Positions 9,170-18,262 of a stretch of DNA of 64,000 nucleotides are shown piece by piece. Position numbers and translations under genes: made by a program. Numbering within the stretch: the first letter of the stretch is position 1; each line of letters opens with the position of its first letter. The stretch is from Dyadobacter bucti (GTDB taxonomy: Bacteria; Bacteroidota; Bacteroidia; Cytophagales; Spirosomataceae), in NCBI RefSeq assembly GCF_005869225.1, contig NZ_SWFP01000004.1:186001-250000 (forward strand). Reading direction: 5' to 3'. The notes beneath the pieces are model-generated. The model searched no databases and had not been told where the DNA came from. It worked only from the letters and a program-made list of their open reading frames with translations.

Positions 9170-11545
9170 ATGTATCGGAGAAATACAAAATATAAAATAA
9201 GGATTCGCTGGTCGACCATTGCGCGCGTCCTGTTGTTCGTCGTACTGATGACCCCCGGAATTTTCGCTCAGGATAGCTGGACCAATCCAATCGTGAAACA
9301 AGGTCGGATGGGCTCACCACTTGTGGAAACTTCTCCTTTTGTGTTTAAAGACCAGCTGTACGTTCTCGAAAATAATCAACGGTTCTGGGATGTAAAAGGC
9401 GCGAAGCCGGGCGACCACTTTCACGACGACGAGATCAGGATACGGGAAGTGAAGTCGGGCAAGCTGGTTTCGGTTCCGTTAAAAAATCACGGTTTTGGTA
9501 CCGTGCTGGTGCACAACAACCAGGTCTATGTATTTGCCGGAAGCTACGGTGACGGGAAACCCTGGCGCCGGATGACAGAAATTACCATGACCAGTTCCTC
9601 CGACCTGAAAAACTGGACCAAGCCTGTGACCGTGCTGAAGGCGCACGAAAAGGAGCATTTTTTCAATACCGCCGTATGCCGGGGCAAAGATAAATTTGTC
9701 CTGCTTTATGAAACCGATGATCCCCGCTGGAAGGCGTTCACTTTCAGGTATGTGGAGTCAGATGACCTGGTGCATTGGAAAGGAATTCCGGAAGCTATCT
9801 ATGGAAAAGAAAAATACGTTGGAGGCCCGGCCCTTTATTATGAAGGCGGATGGTATTACACATTGTATCTGGAAGACCTCAAAAAAGGGTATGAAACGAG
9901 AATCACGCGTTCGAAAGACCTCGTCACCTGGGAAGACGCTCCGGCAAACCGTCCTTTCGTAACTTTTGACCCGTCGATACGCAACATCCCGCTGCTGGAC
10001 CCCGGAGTTCCCGAGAGCAATGCATCCGATGTGGAATTGTGCTACTACGGCGGGCAGACGATTTTGTACTTCACCGGGAGCGATCAGACTACCGCCGGAG
10101 ACCTCCAGTGGGCAACGTACAAAGGTACCCCGAAGCAGCTTTTTGAACACTTTTTTATCAAACCAACCGCTGCCGAAAAACCGCCGAAACATGAAGGCAA
10201 CTGGACGCCCGTGCTGATTGCTCCCGACCAACAGAGTTCAGCAGGAGGCAGAAATCCTTCGATCGATGAGGACGTACCTTCCAGGCAGCAGCTCGAATTT
10301 CAGCAACGTCAGCTGGGGGCATTTATCCACTTCGGTCCTGCTACTTATGTTGCGTCCAATATGATGACGGTGCCAAAGGCCGACGTTTTCAACCCCACCC
10401 GGTTAGACGCCGAGCAGTGGGTTAAAACCGCTGCATCTTTTGGAGCAAAGCACGTTGTACTCACCGCCAAACACCATAACGGTTTCTGCCTGTGGCCGAC
10501 GAAGACAACCGACTACTCTGTAAAAAGCTCGCCCTGGAAAGATGGTAAGGGGGATGTAGTGGCTGAATTTGTGGCTGCCTGCAGGAAGTACGGGGTCAAG
10601 CCGGGCCTTTACATTTCGGGTGGGGACAAAAATGAGAATTGCACAAGTACTCCCGACCCGATGGGAAAACGCAAGGTCGTTGGGGATGTGGATGCGTATT
10701 TCCCTAAGTTCATTACACAGCTTCAGGAGCTTCTCAGCAACTACGGCGAAATTGATTATATCTGGTTTGATGGTGCTTACGACCCTTTTGGCTGGGATGT
10801 AATGAATGCCAAAACGATGGAGCGCAATGGATCCGGCTATGGAGATGCGATTAAAACAATGGTGCGCAGTCTCCAGCCTCAGGCGGTGGTGTTCGGCGGT
10901 ACAAGGCCCGATGTGCGTTGGTCGGGAAGTGAACAGGGATGGGCATCTTATCCGCTGTGGAATAGCGTAGGGAAGGAAACCTGGGCCGATAATTGGGTGG
11001 GGCCTGAAAATACGGGGTGGCTGCCCGCCGAGGCAAACATTCATACCCGTGACAGATGGTTCTGGTATCCAGATTCTGACAAGACACTGAGGAGTGTGGA
11101 CTTTCTGACCAAGGTTTATCTGGAATCAATTGGTCGGGGCGCCAACCTCCTGATCAATATGACACCCGATACCAGTGGATTGATCGTGCCCGCAGAAACG
11201 CAACGCCTGGCCGACTTCGGCAAGCAAATAGAGACTATGTTTTCCAGGGAAGTGAAAGCCATGCATTCCGTCAGCGCGGAAAAGGAAACGATCGTCGATT
11301 TACGGGGGAAGACAAAACTGGGATGGTTTGAAATGGAGGAGGATATTTCCAAAGGCCAGCACATCAGCTCCTACAAGCTGGAAGCCTGGACAAACGGCAA
11401 ATGGACACCGGTAGCAACAGGTAGCAGCGTGGGGCGCAGACGGATTCAGCAACTTGAAAATCTGGAAACCGACCGCCTCAAATTCAGTGTCACTTCTGAC
11501 AAGCCCGACATTCCCGTGAAAAAGCTTGCCGTGTACGGGATTTAA
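9170..11545 (+). CDS. Two-domain glycosidase: propeller domain fused to GH29 alpha-L-fucosidase
   Basis: A 791-residue exported protein with an N-terminal hydrophobic segment (about 14-34, ending IFAQ) after a basic n-region. Residues about 37-330 form a five-bladed-propeller-like domain resembling GH43/GH32/GH117-type proteins (blade motifs SSDLKNWTKP, SDDLVHWKG, SKDLVTWED). Residues about 372-700 are a GH29 domain: LGAFIHFG, FGAKHVVLTAKHHNGFCLWP, and the nucleophile region DYIWFDGAYDP with Asp534. The C-terminal ~80 residues are a beta-sandwich. GH29 enzymes hydrolyse alpha-L-fucosides with retention. The propeller may bind or cut a second linkage. The gene is followed by a terminator and has no SusCD neighbour. 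The fucosidase call is firm; activity of the propeller is unknown. Confidence 0.88.
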   Translation: MYRRNTKYKIRIRWSTIARVLLFVVLMTPGIFAQDSWTNPIVKQGRMGSPLVETSPFVFKDQLYVLENNQRFWDVKGAKPGDHFHDDEIRIREVKSGKLVSVPLKNHGFGTVLVHNNQVYVFAGSYGDGKPWRRMTEITMTSSSDLKNWTKPVTVLKAHEKEHFFNTAVCRGKDKFVLLYETDDPRWKAFTFRYVESDDLVHWKGIPEAIYGKEKYVGGPALYYEGGWYYTLYLEDLKKGYETRITRSKDLVTWEDAPANRPFVTFDPSIRNIPLLDPGVPESNASDVELCYYGGQTILYFTGSDQTTAGDLQWATYKGTPKQLFEHFFIKPTAAEKPPKHEGNWTPVLIAPDQQSSAGGRNPSIDEDVPSRQQLEFQQRQLGAFIHFGPATYVASNMMTVPKADVFNPTRLDAEQWVKTAASFGAKHVVLTAKHHNGFCLWPTKTTDYSVKSSPWKDGKGDVVAEFVAACRKYGVKPGLYISGGDKNENCTSTPDPMGKRKVVGDVDAYFPKFITQLQELLSNYGEIDYIWFDGAYDPFGWDVMNAKTMERNGSGYGDAIKTMVRSLQPQAVVFGGTRPDVRWSGSEQGWASYPLWNSVGKETWADNWVGPENTGWLPAEANIHTRDRWFWYPDSDKTLRSVDFLTKVYLESIGRGANLLINMTPDTSGLIVPAETQRLADFGKQIETMFSREVKAMHSVSAEKETIVDLRGKTKLGWFEMEEDISKGQHISSYKLEAWTNGKWTPVATGSSVGRRRIQQLENLETDRLKFSVTSDKPDIPVKKLAVYGI

Positions 11546-11580
11546 ACATCGTAAAGACAAATGCTCTGTATTAACTAATC

Positions 11581-11610
11581 AGGAGGCTTTGTTTCAGGGC
11601 CTCCTTTTTT
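11581..11610 (+). terminator. Rho-independent terminator 1 of 3
   Basis: A 7-bp stem AGGAGGC/GCCTCCT (11581-11587 with 11599-11605) followed by six T residues, 36 bp after the fucosidase stop. Confidence 0.8.
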
Positions 11611-11674
11611 GCGGCATGCTTTTTGTGAAATTAATTCGCCGTTCAACGCGGTGCCAATTGTGGAGGGTATTTCG

Positions 11675-11705
11675 AAAGGCAGTCCGATTCCGGGCTGCCT
11701 TTTTG
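11675..11705 (+). terminator. Terminator-like hairpin 2 of 3
   Basis: Stem AAAGGCAG/CTGCCTTT (11675-11682 with 11695-11702), extended by an inner CC/GG pairing, followed by T residues. No gene lies between it and hairpin 1. Confidence 0.6.
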
Positions 11706-11776
11706 TGTTCCGAAATTCCCGGCCTGATTTTAGTAACTCACTGTTATTAAGTATAACAGCAGAAGTGGATAAATCG

Positions 11777-11808
11777 AAAGTGAGGGCGGAATTCGGCTCT
11801 CACTTTTT
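11777..11808 (+). terminator. Terminator-like hairpin 3 of 3
   Basis: Stem AAAGTGAG/CTCACTTT (11777-11784 with 11799-11806) with a T-run. It lies about 75 bp upstream of the DUF4919 gene and could end read-through or a short RNA. Confidence 0.6.
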
Positions 11809-11879
11809 ATAAAACCATAATTGAATCAGGACATAGTCAATGATAGATTTTAAATCCGCCGTACTTTTACAGGAAATAG

Positions 11880-12536
11880 ATGTATATGCTTCACGTAAAA
11901 TTACTGGCCCTCCTGATTTTCGCTTTTAAGATTTGTCAGGGGCAGGAGGTTGATATAGATCGCATCAAAATTGCCATCCGGGACACTGCTCATCAATATC
12001 ATTATCCAAAGCTGATCGCGGAGTTTGTCAGCCAACCGCAGTACTTTTCAATGGAAAAAGGGATTAACCTTTATTACGGTAATCTTTACGCACCGAACTA
12101 TAAAACCTTCGACTTTAAAGCAATGACGGAGTTCACGCCCCTTGTTAAAAAAGGTCGTTTACGAAAAGCCATTTCCGTAGGAGAAGAGCTCTTCAAGGAA
12201 AATCCGGTCAATCTTTACTTGTTATTGGGATTAGGGTATTGCTACAAGCAAAGTAACCAAACTGACAAGGCGGAGCTTACAAGAGAGATGGCCGCCGTTC
12301 TTATTCGCGCAATTGAGGCAAGCGGAGATGGTAGCAGCACTGAGAAAGCGTACAAGGTGATTTCTGTTAATGATGAATATACATTGATGGAGAAAAATAA
12401 TTGGACGGGCAAAACCCGCACATCAAAAAAAACTCAAAATTCAGTTTTTGATGTTTGGGAAATAAAGGAAAATACGTCCGCACTATATTTTGAGGTACTC
12501 TACAATCTACAAGAAAAGTTTATTTTTCCTGAGTAA
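11880..12536 (+). CDS. DUF4919 domain protein, exported
   Basis: A 218-residue protein with an N-terminal signal peptide (hydrophobic about 4-18, ending near CQGQ); the start may be the first ATG or the ATG two codons later. The body matches the DUF4919 family of Bacteroidota: an early YHYPKLIAEFVSQPQYFS segment, the GINLYYGNLYAP motif, and a TPR-like helical hairpin (GRLRKAISVGEELFKENPVN, LLGLGYCYKQ). The C-terminal third is beta-rich (FDVWEIKENTSALYFEVLYN). Likely periplasmic; function unknown. Single gene with its own upstream region. Confidence 0.8.
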   Translation: MYMLHVKLLALLIFAFKICQGQEVDIDRIKIAIRDTAHQYHYPKLIAEFVSQPQYFSMEKGINLYYGNLYAPNYKTFDFKAMTEFTPLVKKGRLRKAISVGEELFKENPVNLYLLLGLGYCYKQSNQTDKAELTREMAAVLIRAIEASGDGSSTEKAYKVISVNDEYTLMEKNNWTGKTRTSKKTQNSVFDVWEIKENTSALYFEVLYNLQEKFIFPE

Positions 12537-12619
12537 ATATTACTATGCATGTATTCTGGCCCTGGAGTGTGAAATGATTGCTTTGTTGGTGAGTAAATCA
12601 GGAAAATATTCCAAAATGC

Positions 12620-13034
12620 ATGGGTAAAACGGGGAAATGCGGAGCCGGCTTTGTTGATCCGTCATTATGGGTCAGCCGGGAAACGGATCCAACTACACTG
12701 CGGCAGGACTTTGACGGGCTGAAAAGGCGGAGCTGGCTGATGAAATGGCTGCCTGCGCGCGCCTGTGACAATGCGGTTTACGCCGTGTTTTCCAACTCCA
12801 TCGGTATGGACGATGATCAGCTCAAAAATGGCTGTTCGATGATCCTGGATCTGTTTGGGGATATTATTGCAGAGTGCCGCAAGCTGGACAATGACATCAC
12901 GATCGCCACCCTGACGCCTGAAAAGCTACAAGTAGCCGGAGGAACCAGATATATCAACGCAGGCAAACTGGCTTTGTACAGCGACATCCTTAGCCAGGCG
13001 CATGTTTCAGAGCAAAAAGGTGGTCTGGCTGTAA
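12620..13034 (+). pseudogene. Remnant of a carbon-nitrogen hydrolase (nitrilase family)
   Basis: The frame encodes only the C-terminal part of a nitrilase-superfamily protein. LKRRSWLMKWLPARACDN, AVYAVFSNSIG, DQLKNGCSMILD and FGDIIAECRKL are recognisable, but the N-terminal half with the Glu, Lys and Cys catalytic residues is absent and no such frame is seen just upstream. At 13011-13020 (AGCAAAAAGG) skipping one base restores EQK-VVWL followed by TAA at 13032-13034, which fits the family's C-terminus better than the read-through. The original gene has probably lost its front half and gained one base near its end. In the other frame it stays open to 13147 inside the convergent gene, probably by chance. 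Confidence 0.65.
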
Positions 13035-13050
13035 AATGCATTGGGTTCTT

Positions 13051-13707
13051 TCAACTCTCGATTGCTTTAAAAAAGTCTTTCAGTTTTTGCGCATCGAGCT
13101 TTCCGTCCGTCCGGACGCCGCTGCAAAGGTCGAGGCCGAAAGGTTGAACTGCTTCAATGGCTTGTTTAACATTGTCTTTGTTTAATCCGCCAGCCAGGAA
13201 TAATGGAATCTGAATCGATTCCCTGATTTGTTTACTGACCTCCCAGTTATGTGTTCGGCCTGTTCCGCCTAGTTCCTTAATGGATAGATTCGGGTTTCCG
13301 CTGTCAAGTAAAATAGCGTCAACATATCGAGCAATTTCAAGGGCTTCTTGCTTTGAATTCTCATCGATGACATGAATGACCTGGACCAACTTGACGTTTG
13401 GCAATGCTTGCCGAAGCGCTTCATATTCCCGTTTCTCCAGCGCATCCACAATTTGGATCGTGGTTGTGTTTACCCTTTTGTAATGTGCAATAATGTCTTT
13501 CGGTTTGGTCTCACTGGTTAACAAGAAAGTCGAAACAGGCGGTGGGACTTTCCTGGCTATTTGTTCGATAAGCGCATCACTGATGACGCCTGGGCCGCTC
13601 GGCATGTGGCCTACCAGGCCCAATGCAGAAGCGCCATGTTCAATTGCGGTCATTGCTTCGTCAATACTGCTGATGCAACAGATTTTTACCCGGGGTTTAA
13701 TCATCAT
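13051..13707 (-). CDS. Phosphoribosylanthranilate isomerase (TrpF)-like protein
   Basis: A 218-residue (beta/alpha)8 barrel related to TrpF. It keeps the catalytic-type Cys (VKIC, C10) and the Asp in AILLDSG (D135), plus the phosphate-binding FLAGGLNKDNV and GLDLCSGVR segments. The usual KSxRYV segment after strand 2, whose Arg contacts substrate in TrpF, is replaced by GHMPSGPGVIS with no Arg. The gene stands alone, with no tryptophan genes nearby. It may act on another phosphoribosyl compound or be a relaxed paralogue. The fold call is firm, the TrpF activity is doubtful. Confidence 0.75.
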   Translation of the reverse strand: MMIKPRVKICCISSIDEAMTAIEHGASALGLVGHMPSGPGVISDALIEQIARKVPPPVSTFLLTSETKPKDIIAHYKRVNTTTIQIVDALEKREYEALRQALPNVKLVQVIHVIDENSKQEALEIARYVDAILLDSGNPNLSIKELGGTGRTHNWEVSKQIRESIQIPLFLAGGLNKDNVKQAIEAVQPFGLDLCSGVRTDGKLDAQKLKDFFKAIES

Positions 13708-14371
13708 CCAGTCAAATTTTTAGTGGTATCATGCAGCAGCTGCGGTACAAATTTTCGGATTTAGAAAGTATTTCCTATCTATTTCGGACAAAACTAATAT
13801 CAAACCGGTATTCAGGGCTATTGCTATCGCCCCAAAAGCTTGCATGATGGTTTTGCCATCTGCACCTGAGGAAAAAATCGATAGGGCAATTCTGCCAGGG
13901 CGTTACTTGTTATTTTTAATCGCGTAGCCTGCATAGAGCAGGTTCATGTCGGAATCTTTTATAGAACAAAAGTTTTGTTCAGGCTCAACAAACGACCATT
14001 CGCCCTTGGCACGCTTTCCAAATATCCAACCCATTTGGGCAGCGTGAAATGCCTGGCCCGGGAGCCCATGCTTTTTTGGTCAAACTGTGTTTTCAGCAGC
14101 TTCTTCATACTTCGTTTGCCACAACCGGCAGTTCCTGGCGACGAATACGTATCATCAGTTTTGTCGTCAAATTTGTCTCGCTCCTCCATCTTTCATATTA
14201 GTCCTTTGCCAGTCAGCGGTTTATAAGTTTCCCAGGAGTTAAAATATTTGTCACTGATTGTTATATATAAAGATTATTTATAACTAATTTAAAATGCGTA
14301 AACCATACTTTGAATGCATTCCTCTCCGCTGAATTTGTCACATTTTCATCTAACACAATCTCAACGCATTC
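13708..14371. other. Long intergenic region, no gene recognised
   Basis: 664 bp between two divergent genes. Overlapping open frames exist on both strands (about 13959-14226) but neither resembles a known protein, has a convincing start, or is clearly coding. The last 150 bp are AT-rich and probably hold the promoter of the large gene at 14372. I see no repeat or strong hairpin. Confidence 0.5.
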
Positions 14372-17335
14372 ATGAAAACACTTTTCGCGCAACCTGTTTA
14401 CGGACTTTCGGGTAAAATACTGCTGCTCTTCTTCCTCGCTCTCTCTTATTCACTTTTTTCAAAAATTATTGCGCAACCCACAGTTGCATGGGACAAGACC
14501 TTCGGTGGCTCAAACGTCGACGAGGCCAAAGCCCTTAGTCCTACCAGCGATGGCGGCTTTATTGCAGGCGGAATTTCCTACTCGGGCGCTGGTGGCGATA
14601 AATCGCAGGTTGGCCGGGGAAATGCAGATTACTGGGTCGTAAAAATGCGGGCAGACGGTACCAGGGAATGGGACAAAACTTTTGGAGCATCGGGTTTCGA
14701 TTACCTGGTTACGGTAAAACAAACCTCGGATGGCGGTTACATCCTCGGCGGCTGGTCGCAGTCGGATGCCGGTGGTGACAAAACCGACAATGACCGTGGC
14801 GCTGCTGCTTCTACCCGGGGTGACTACTGGCTCGTGAAGCTGAATGCGGGCGGGGTAAAGCAGTGGGACAAAACACTGGGCGGGACTTCTGCTGAAATAC
14901 TTAAGTCAGTGATACAAACATCCGATGGCGGGTATATTGTCGGAGGTGTGTCGGACTCACCTGCGGGGAGCGATAAGACAAATCCACGTCTTGGTACGGT
15001 CAATATGCAGGATTACTGGATTGTAAAGCTCGCTGCCAATGGGTCAAAAGTCTGGGACAAAACCCTCGGCACTGCCGACTGGGACGAACTCGGCGGCCTG
15101 GATCTCAATCAGGAGGGCGGATATACGCTGATTGGAACCAACATCGGCTCAGGCTCGCCCAATCGCAAGTGGCAGATCATCAAGCTGAATACCACGGGGG
15201 CCGTACAATCCCAGCAATCACTTACACGCAGTACCAACGGTACCATTTCGGAGATCCATAATACAGCCGATAATGGCTATATTGTCGGTGTCAAAACGGA
15301 ACCGCTGAGCCTCGGTTATCAGGCGGTCAAGCTCGATGCGGCGGGCAACCCGGTTTGGGAAAAGTTTTTCCGAGGGGTTAACAATCAGGGTACCGCTAAC
15401 TCTGAGGAGCTGACATCCATCGTCCAGACACCCGACGGCGGGTACCTGCTTGGCGGCGATACTTTCAGCGATGCCGGGCGGGACAAAAGCGAAGACAGCC
15501 GGGGCCAGGAAGACTACTGGCTGGTGAAGCTGGCACCAGACGGCTCCAAGCAATGGGACAAAACTTTGGGCGGCAGTCGGCTGGACGTAGCCAACGCGGT
15601 AACTACACTCGCCGACGGAGGCTACATTGCGGCGGGTTATTCATTTTCGGGTTCGGAAAACGAAAAGAGTGAAAATGCCCGGGGTGAAAGCGACTTCTGG
15701 ATCGTGAAGTTGGATCCTAATGCAAACAAACCAGCATTGTCATTTTCGGCCAGCCAGCTGAATTTTACCGTAACGCAGGGTGGCTCCACCCAGCCGAAAA
15801 CATTGCTGCTGGCCGCTATACCGGGCCAGCCGCCGGTCACGCTGTCCAAAACTGCCAACAGCAACTGGCTTGTGCTGCCTACGCCAAGCCCCGGTGCGCT
15901 CTCTTTCGGGATCAATACCGCAGGGCTCGCGCCTGGGGTCTACACTTCGGAGGTGACCGCTTCGGCGGCGGGCTACACGAGTACCCGGCTTTCCGTAAGC
16001 CTGACCGTTCTCAACACAACCATGGGCACGACCGTGCGTATCAATGCAGGCGGCAATGCATTTACAACGAGCGATGGCCGTGCATTCAGCTCGGATATGT
16101 ATTTTGGGGGTATCAACCGCGTGCATTCGATACCATCAGGCGATATAAAAGGAACGGTCGATGATGAGCTGTACCGCACCGAAAGGAGCTCGACGGGTTT
16201 TACGTACAATATTCCAGTCAAGAACGGGGACTATATGGTAGTACTCCATTTTGCCGAAATCTGGTTTGGCGCACCCGGCGGACGGCCACTCGGGCAGCGT
16301 CAGCGGTTGTTCAACATTGATTTGGAGGGAACCCGAATTTTTACGGAATTCAATGTGGTGGCCCGCGCAGGCGCGCCGATGAAGATGACCCGCGAGATTT
16401 TCCCGGCGACTATCAGTGATGGTGTAATGAACTTTAATTTTTCCAAAGGCTCCGCCGATTTGCCAACATTGGCCGCTATTGAAGTAATTCCATTGTCCGA
16501 GTTTTCCGGCGCGGTGGAGCTCCCCGTGTTGGCGGATGCTACCGTCCGGGATGGAAGTTTTGCAGATCAGAACGCAGGTTCCGCGCCGCTCCTGGATGTG
16601 AAGAACGGGGCGGAAGACGGGATTACCCGCTACACGTATCTGCAGTTCTCGACCCAGGCATTTAACGATATATATGAAGCCCGGCTGCGCATTTACGGGA
16701 ATAATGTGGAAGCGAATGCGAGCGTGAACTTGTCGGTGTATGGTGTGGACAACGACGCCTGGACCGAAAGCGGCATCACATGGAACAACGCCCCGATAGG
16801 CACAGCTGCCGCGGACGGTTACGTGAACGTAAACAATACGCTCGGTTATTACGAAGTGGATGTGACCCGGTACGTGCGGAGCCAATCCGCTACCGACAGG
16901 CTGGTAAGCCTTGTCTTGAAAAATCCCACTGCTAAAAACCGGAAACTCGCTTTTCACAGTAAAGAAAACCCTTCCGGAAACGCTCCGAAACTAATCGTGG
17001 TGACCAGGGAAGGATTTTCCGATACGCATAGAAAAGGGGCCGCGGAAGAAATAGTGGCAAAAGCTGCGCCGTTGGAAGGCGGGTCGGTGATTTTCCCGAA
17101 TCCGGTATCCGGTTCCTTTAATATCCATGTTTCGGCAAGTCACCACGGAAAAATTTCGCTCGCGACGGTAAGCGACCTGGGCGTTGACACCGCAATTCGA
17201 TTTGAAGAAGTGGGCACCAGTGCTTCACCCAATGAGATCAGCGTAGCAAACCAAAAGCTGGGAGCCGGACTGTACCTGTTGAAAATCCAGTCCGAGTCGT
17301 TCACGGAAGTTCTAAAAATGGTCGTTGTGGAATAG
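14372..17335 (+). CDS. Large surface protein: seven propeller repeats, malectin, DNRLRE, T9SS sorting domain
   Basis: A 987-residue exported protein with a signal peptide (about 1-36). Residues about 40-450 hold seven related repeats of 50-70 residues, each with a WDKTxGG turn, a TSDGGYIxGG strand and, in most, a DYWxVKL strand: the pattern of a seven-bladed propeller. A beta-sandwich (about 455-545) is followed by a malectin-like domain (about 553-703; VRINAGGN, VVLHFAEIWF), which in relatives binds carbohydrate. A DNRLRE/CBM96-like domain follows (about 715-880; ADATVRDGSF, YTYLQFST, VDVTRYV). The last ~80 residues (VIFPNPVSGSF...) are a T9SS sorting domain. Probably a glycan-binding adhesin or non-catalytic accessory protein; no hydrolase motif is seen. 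Confidence 0.85.
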   Translation: MKTLFAQPVYGLSGKILLLFFLALSYSLFSKIIAQPTVAWDKTFGGSNVDEAKALSPTSDGGFIAGGISYSGAGGDKSQVGRGNADYWVVKMRADGTREWDKTFGASGFDYLVTVKQTSDGGYILGGWSQSDAGGDKTDNDRGAAASTRGDYWLVKLNAGGVKQWDKTLGGTSAEILKSVIQTSDGGYIVGGVSDSPAGSDKTNPRLGTVNMQDYWIVKLAANGSKVWDKTLGTADWDELGGLDLNQEGGYTLIGTNIGSGSPNRKWQIIKLNTTGAVQSQQSLTRSTNGTISEIHNTADNGYIVGVKTEPLSLGYQAVKLDAAGNPVWEKFFRGVNNQGTANSEELTSIVQTPDGGYLLGGDTFSDAGRDKSEDSRGQEDYWLVKLAPDGSKQWDKTLGGSRLDVANAVTTLADGGYIAAGYSFSGSENEKSENARGESDFWIVKLDPNANKPALSFSASQLNFTVTQGGSTQPKTLLLAAIPGQPPVTLSKTANSNWLVLPTPSPGALSFGINTAGLAPGVYTSEVTASAAGYTSTRLSVSLTVLNTTMGTTVRINAGGNAFTTSDGRAFSSDMYFGGINRVHSIPSGDIKGTVDDELYRTERSSTGFTYNIPVKNGDYMVVLHFAEIWFGAPGGRPLGQRQRLFNIDLEGTRIFTEFNVVARAGAPMKMTREIFPATISDGVMNFNFSKGSADLPTLAAIEVIPLSEFSGAVELPVLADATVRDGSFADQNAGSAPLLDVKNGAEDGITRYTYLQFSTQAFNDIYEARLRIYGNNVEANASVNLSVYGVDNDAWTESGITWNNAPIGTAAADGYVNVNNTLGYYEVDVTRYVRSQSATDRLVSLVLKNPTAKNRKLAFHSKENPSGNAPKLIVVTREGFSDTHRKGAAEEIVAKAAPLEGGSVIFPNPVSGSFNIHVSASHHGKISLATVSDLGVDTAIRFEEVGTSASPNEISVANQKLGAGLYLLKIQSESFTEVLKMVVVE

Positions 17336-17402
17336 GTCACGTTTTTTGATCACCCCGAAATTTTTGTACTGATCCGAAATTGAATCTTTTGGTAAAATAG
17401 GG

Positions 17403-17443
17403 CAAGAAACGCCTGTTAATCATTGATTTGCAGGTTTTTCTTG
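17403..17443 (+). terminator. Imperfect stem-loop, possible terminator
   Basis: CAAGAAACGCCTG (17403-17415) pairs with CAGGTTTTTCTTG (17431-17443), 11 of 13 positions, 68 bp after the stop of the large surface protein. The T-run lies within the right arm, so it is weaker than the other terminators here. Confidence 0.35.
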
Positions 17444-17584
17444 TGTTTATACACCGCACCGATTATCGGAATTATCAAAAAGCTTCACATATGGACCGGC
17501 ATTGATCCTGTTTAGATAAAAATTTAAAAAAGAATAGTATTTAGTGAAATAAACTAATTTTACCGGTCAAACTTTCAGAATATT

Positions 17585-18175
17585 GTGACCATTCATTCCA
17601 CACATGATGCAGAGCAATGGAATGCCTTTCGTCTAGGTGATAAAAGTGCATACGCACAGATTTATGAGCGTTATTTTGACGCTTTGTATGCTTATGGCAA
17701 GAGATTTGTGTTGGATCATACGCAGGTGGAAGATGCCATTCAGGATCTGTTTATCAACCTGTGGCGCACGCGTGAGAAATTATCTGCTGTCGACAATATC
17801 AAATTCTATCTGTTCCGGAGCCTGCGCCGTGATATTCGCCGGTTGTCAGAAAAGGAAAAGTTCTCAGAGACAATCGATCTCGAAAATCTGTTATTGATAA
17901 ATGAGTATCCAGCTGAGGAACAGGCTTCACCTGAAAGCCAGGAGGAATTAACGCAGCGGTTGATCGCTATCCTCAAAAGTCTTCCCAAGCGCCAGCTGGA
18001 AGCCATCATGTTAAGATATTATGAGAATTTCGGTATCGACGAGATTGCTTCCATCATGAATGTATCCGAAAAAACAGTCAGGAATACACTTCATAATTCG
18101 ATTACACTGCTTCGCAAAAATTCAAATCTCTTTTACCCGCTCCTGAAACTGGCCGCCATTTACTTCTGGTGGTAG
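17585..18175 (+). CDS. ECF sigma factor, FecI-like (Bacteroidota sigma-70 family)
   Basis: A 196-residue extracytoplasmic-function sigma factor, apparently starting at GTG. Region 2 (about 12-85) includes YERYFDALYAYGKRFV, VEDAIQDLFINLW and FYLFRSLRRDIRR, for core binding and -10 recognition. Region 4 (about 130-185) contains LPKRQLEAIMLRYYENF and the helix-turn-helix IASIMNVSEKTVRNTLHNSI for -35 binding. It is followed after about 90 bp by its presumed FecR partner and then by a SusC with an STN domain, the standard arrangement for sigma control of an outer-membrane importer. It should drive the SusC operon when released by FecR. Confidence 0.92.
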   Translation: MTIHSTHDAEQWNAFRLGDKSAYAQIYERYFDALYAYGKRFVLDHTQVEDAIQDLFINLWRTREKLSAVDNIKFYLFRSLRRDIRRLSEKEKFSETIDLENLLLINEYPAEEQASPESQEELTQRLIAILKSLPKRQLEAIMLRYYENFGIDEIASIMNVSEKTVRNTLHNSITLLRKNSNLFYPLLKLAAIYFWW

Positions 18176-18262
18176 CGGTCCTTTTCCCATGCCGAAATTG
18201 ATTTATTAGTTTTTTTGAAAAAAATATCAAAATTCTTTGGGTGAAATTGGATAAAGCCTCCT

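Noticed and set aside
13959..14226. Overlapping open frames on both strands between the TrpF-like gene and the large surface protein
   Set aside because: Neither resembles a known protein or has a convincing start, and they overlap each other on opposite strands.
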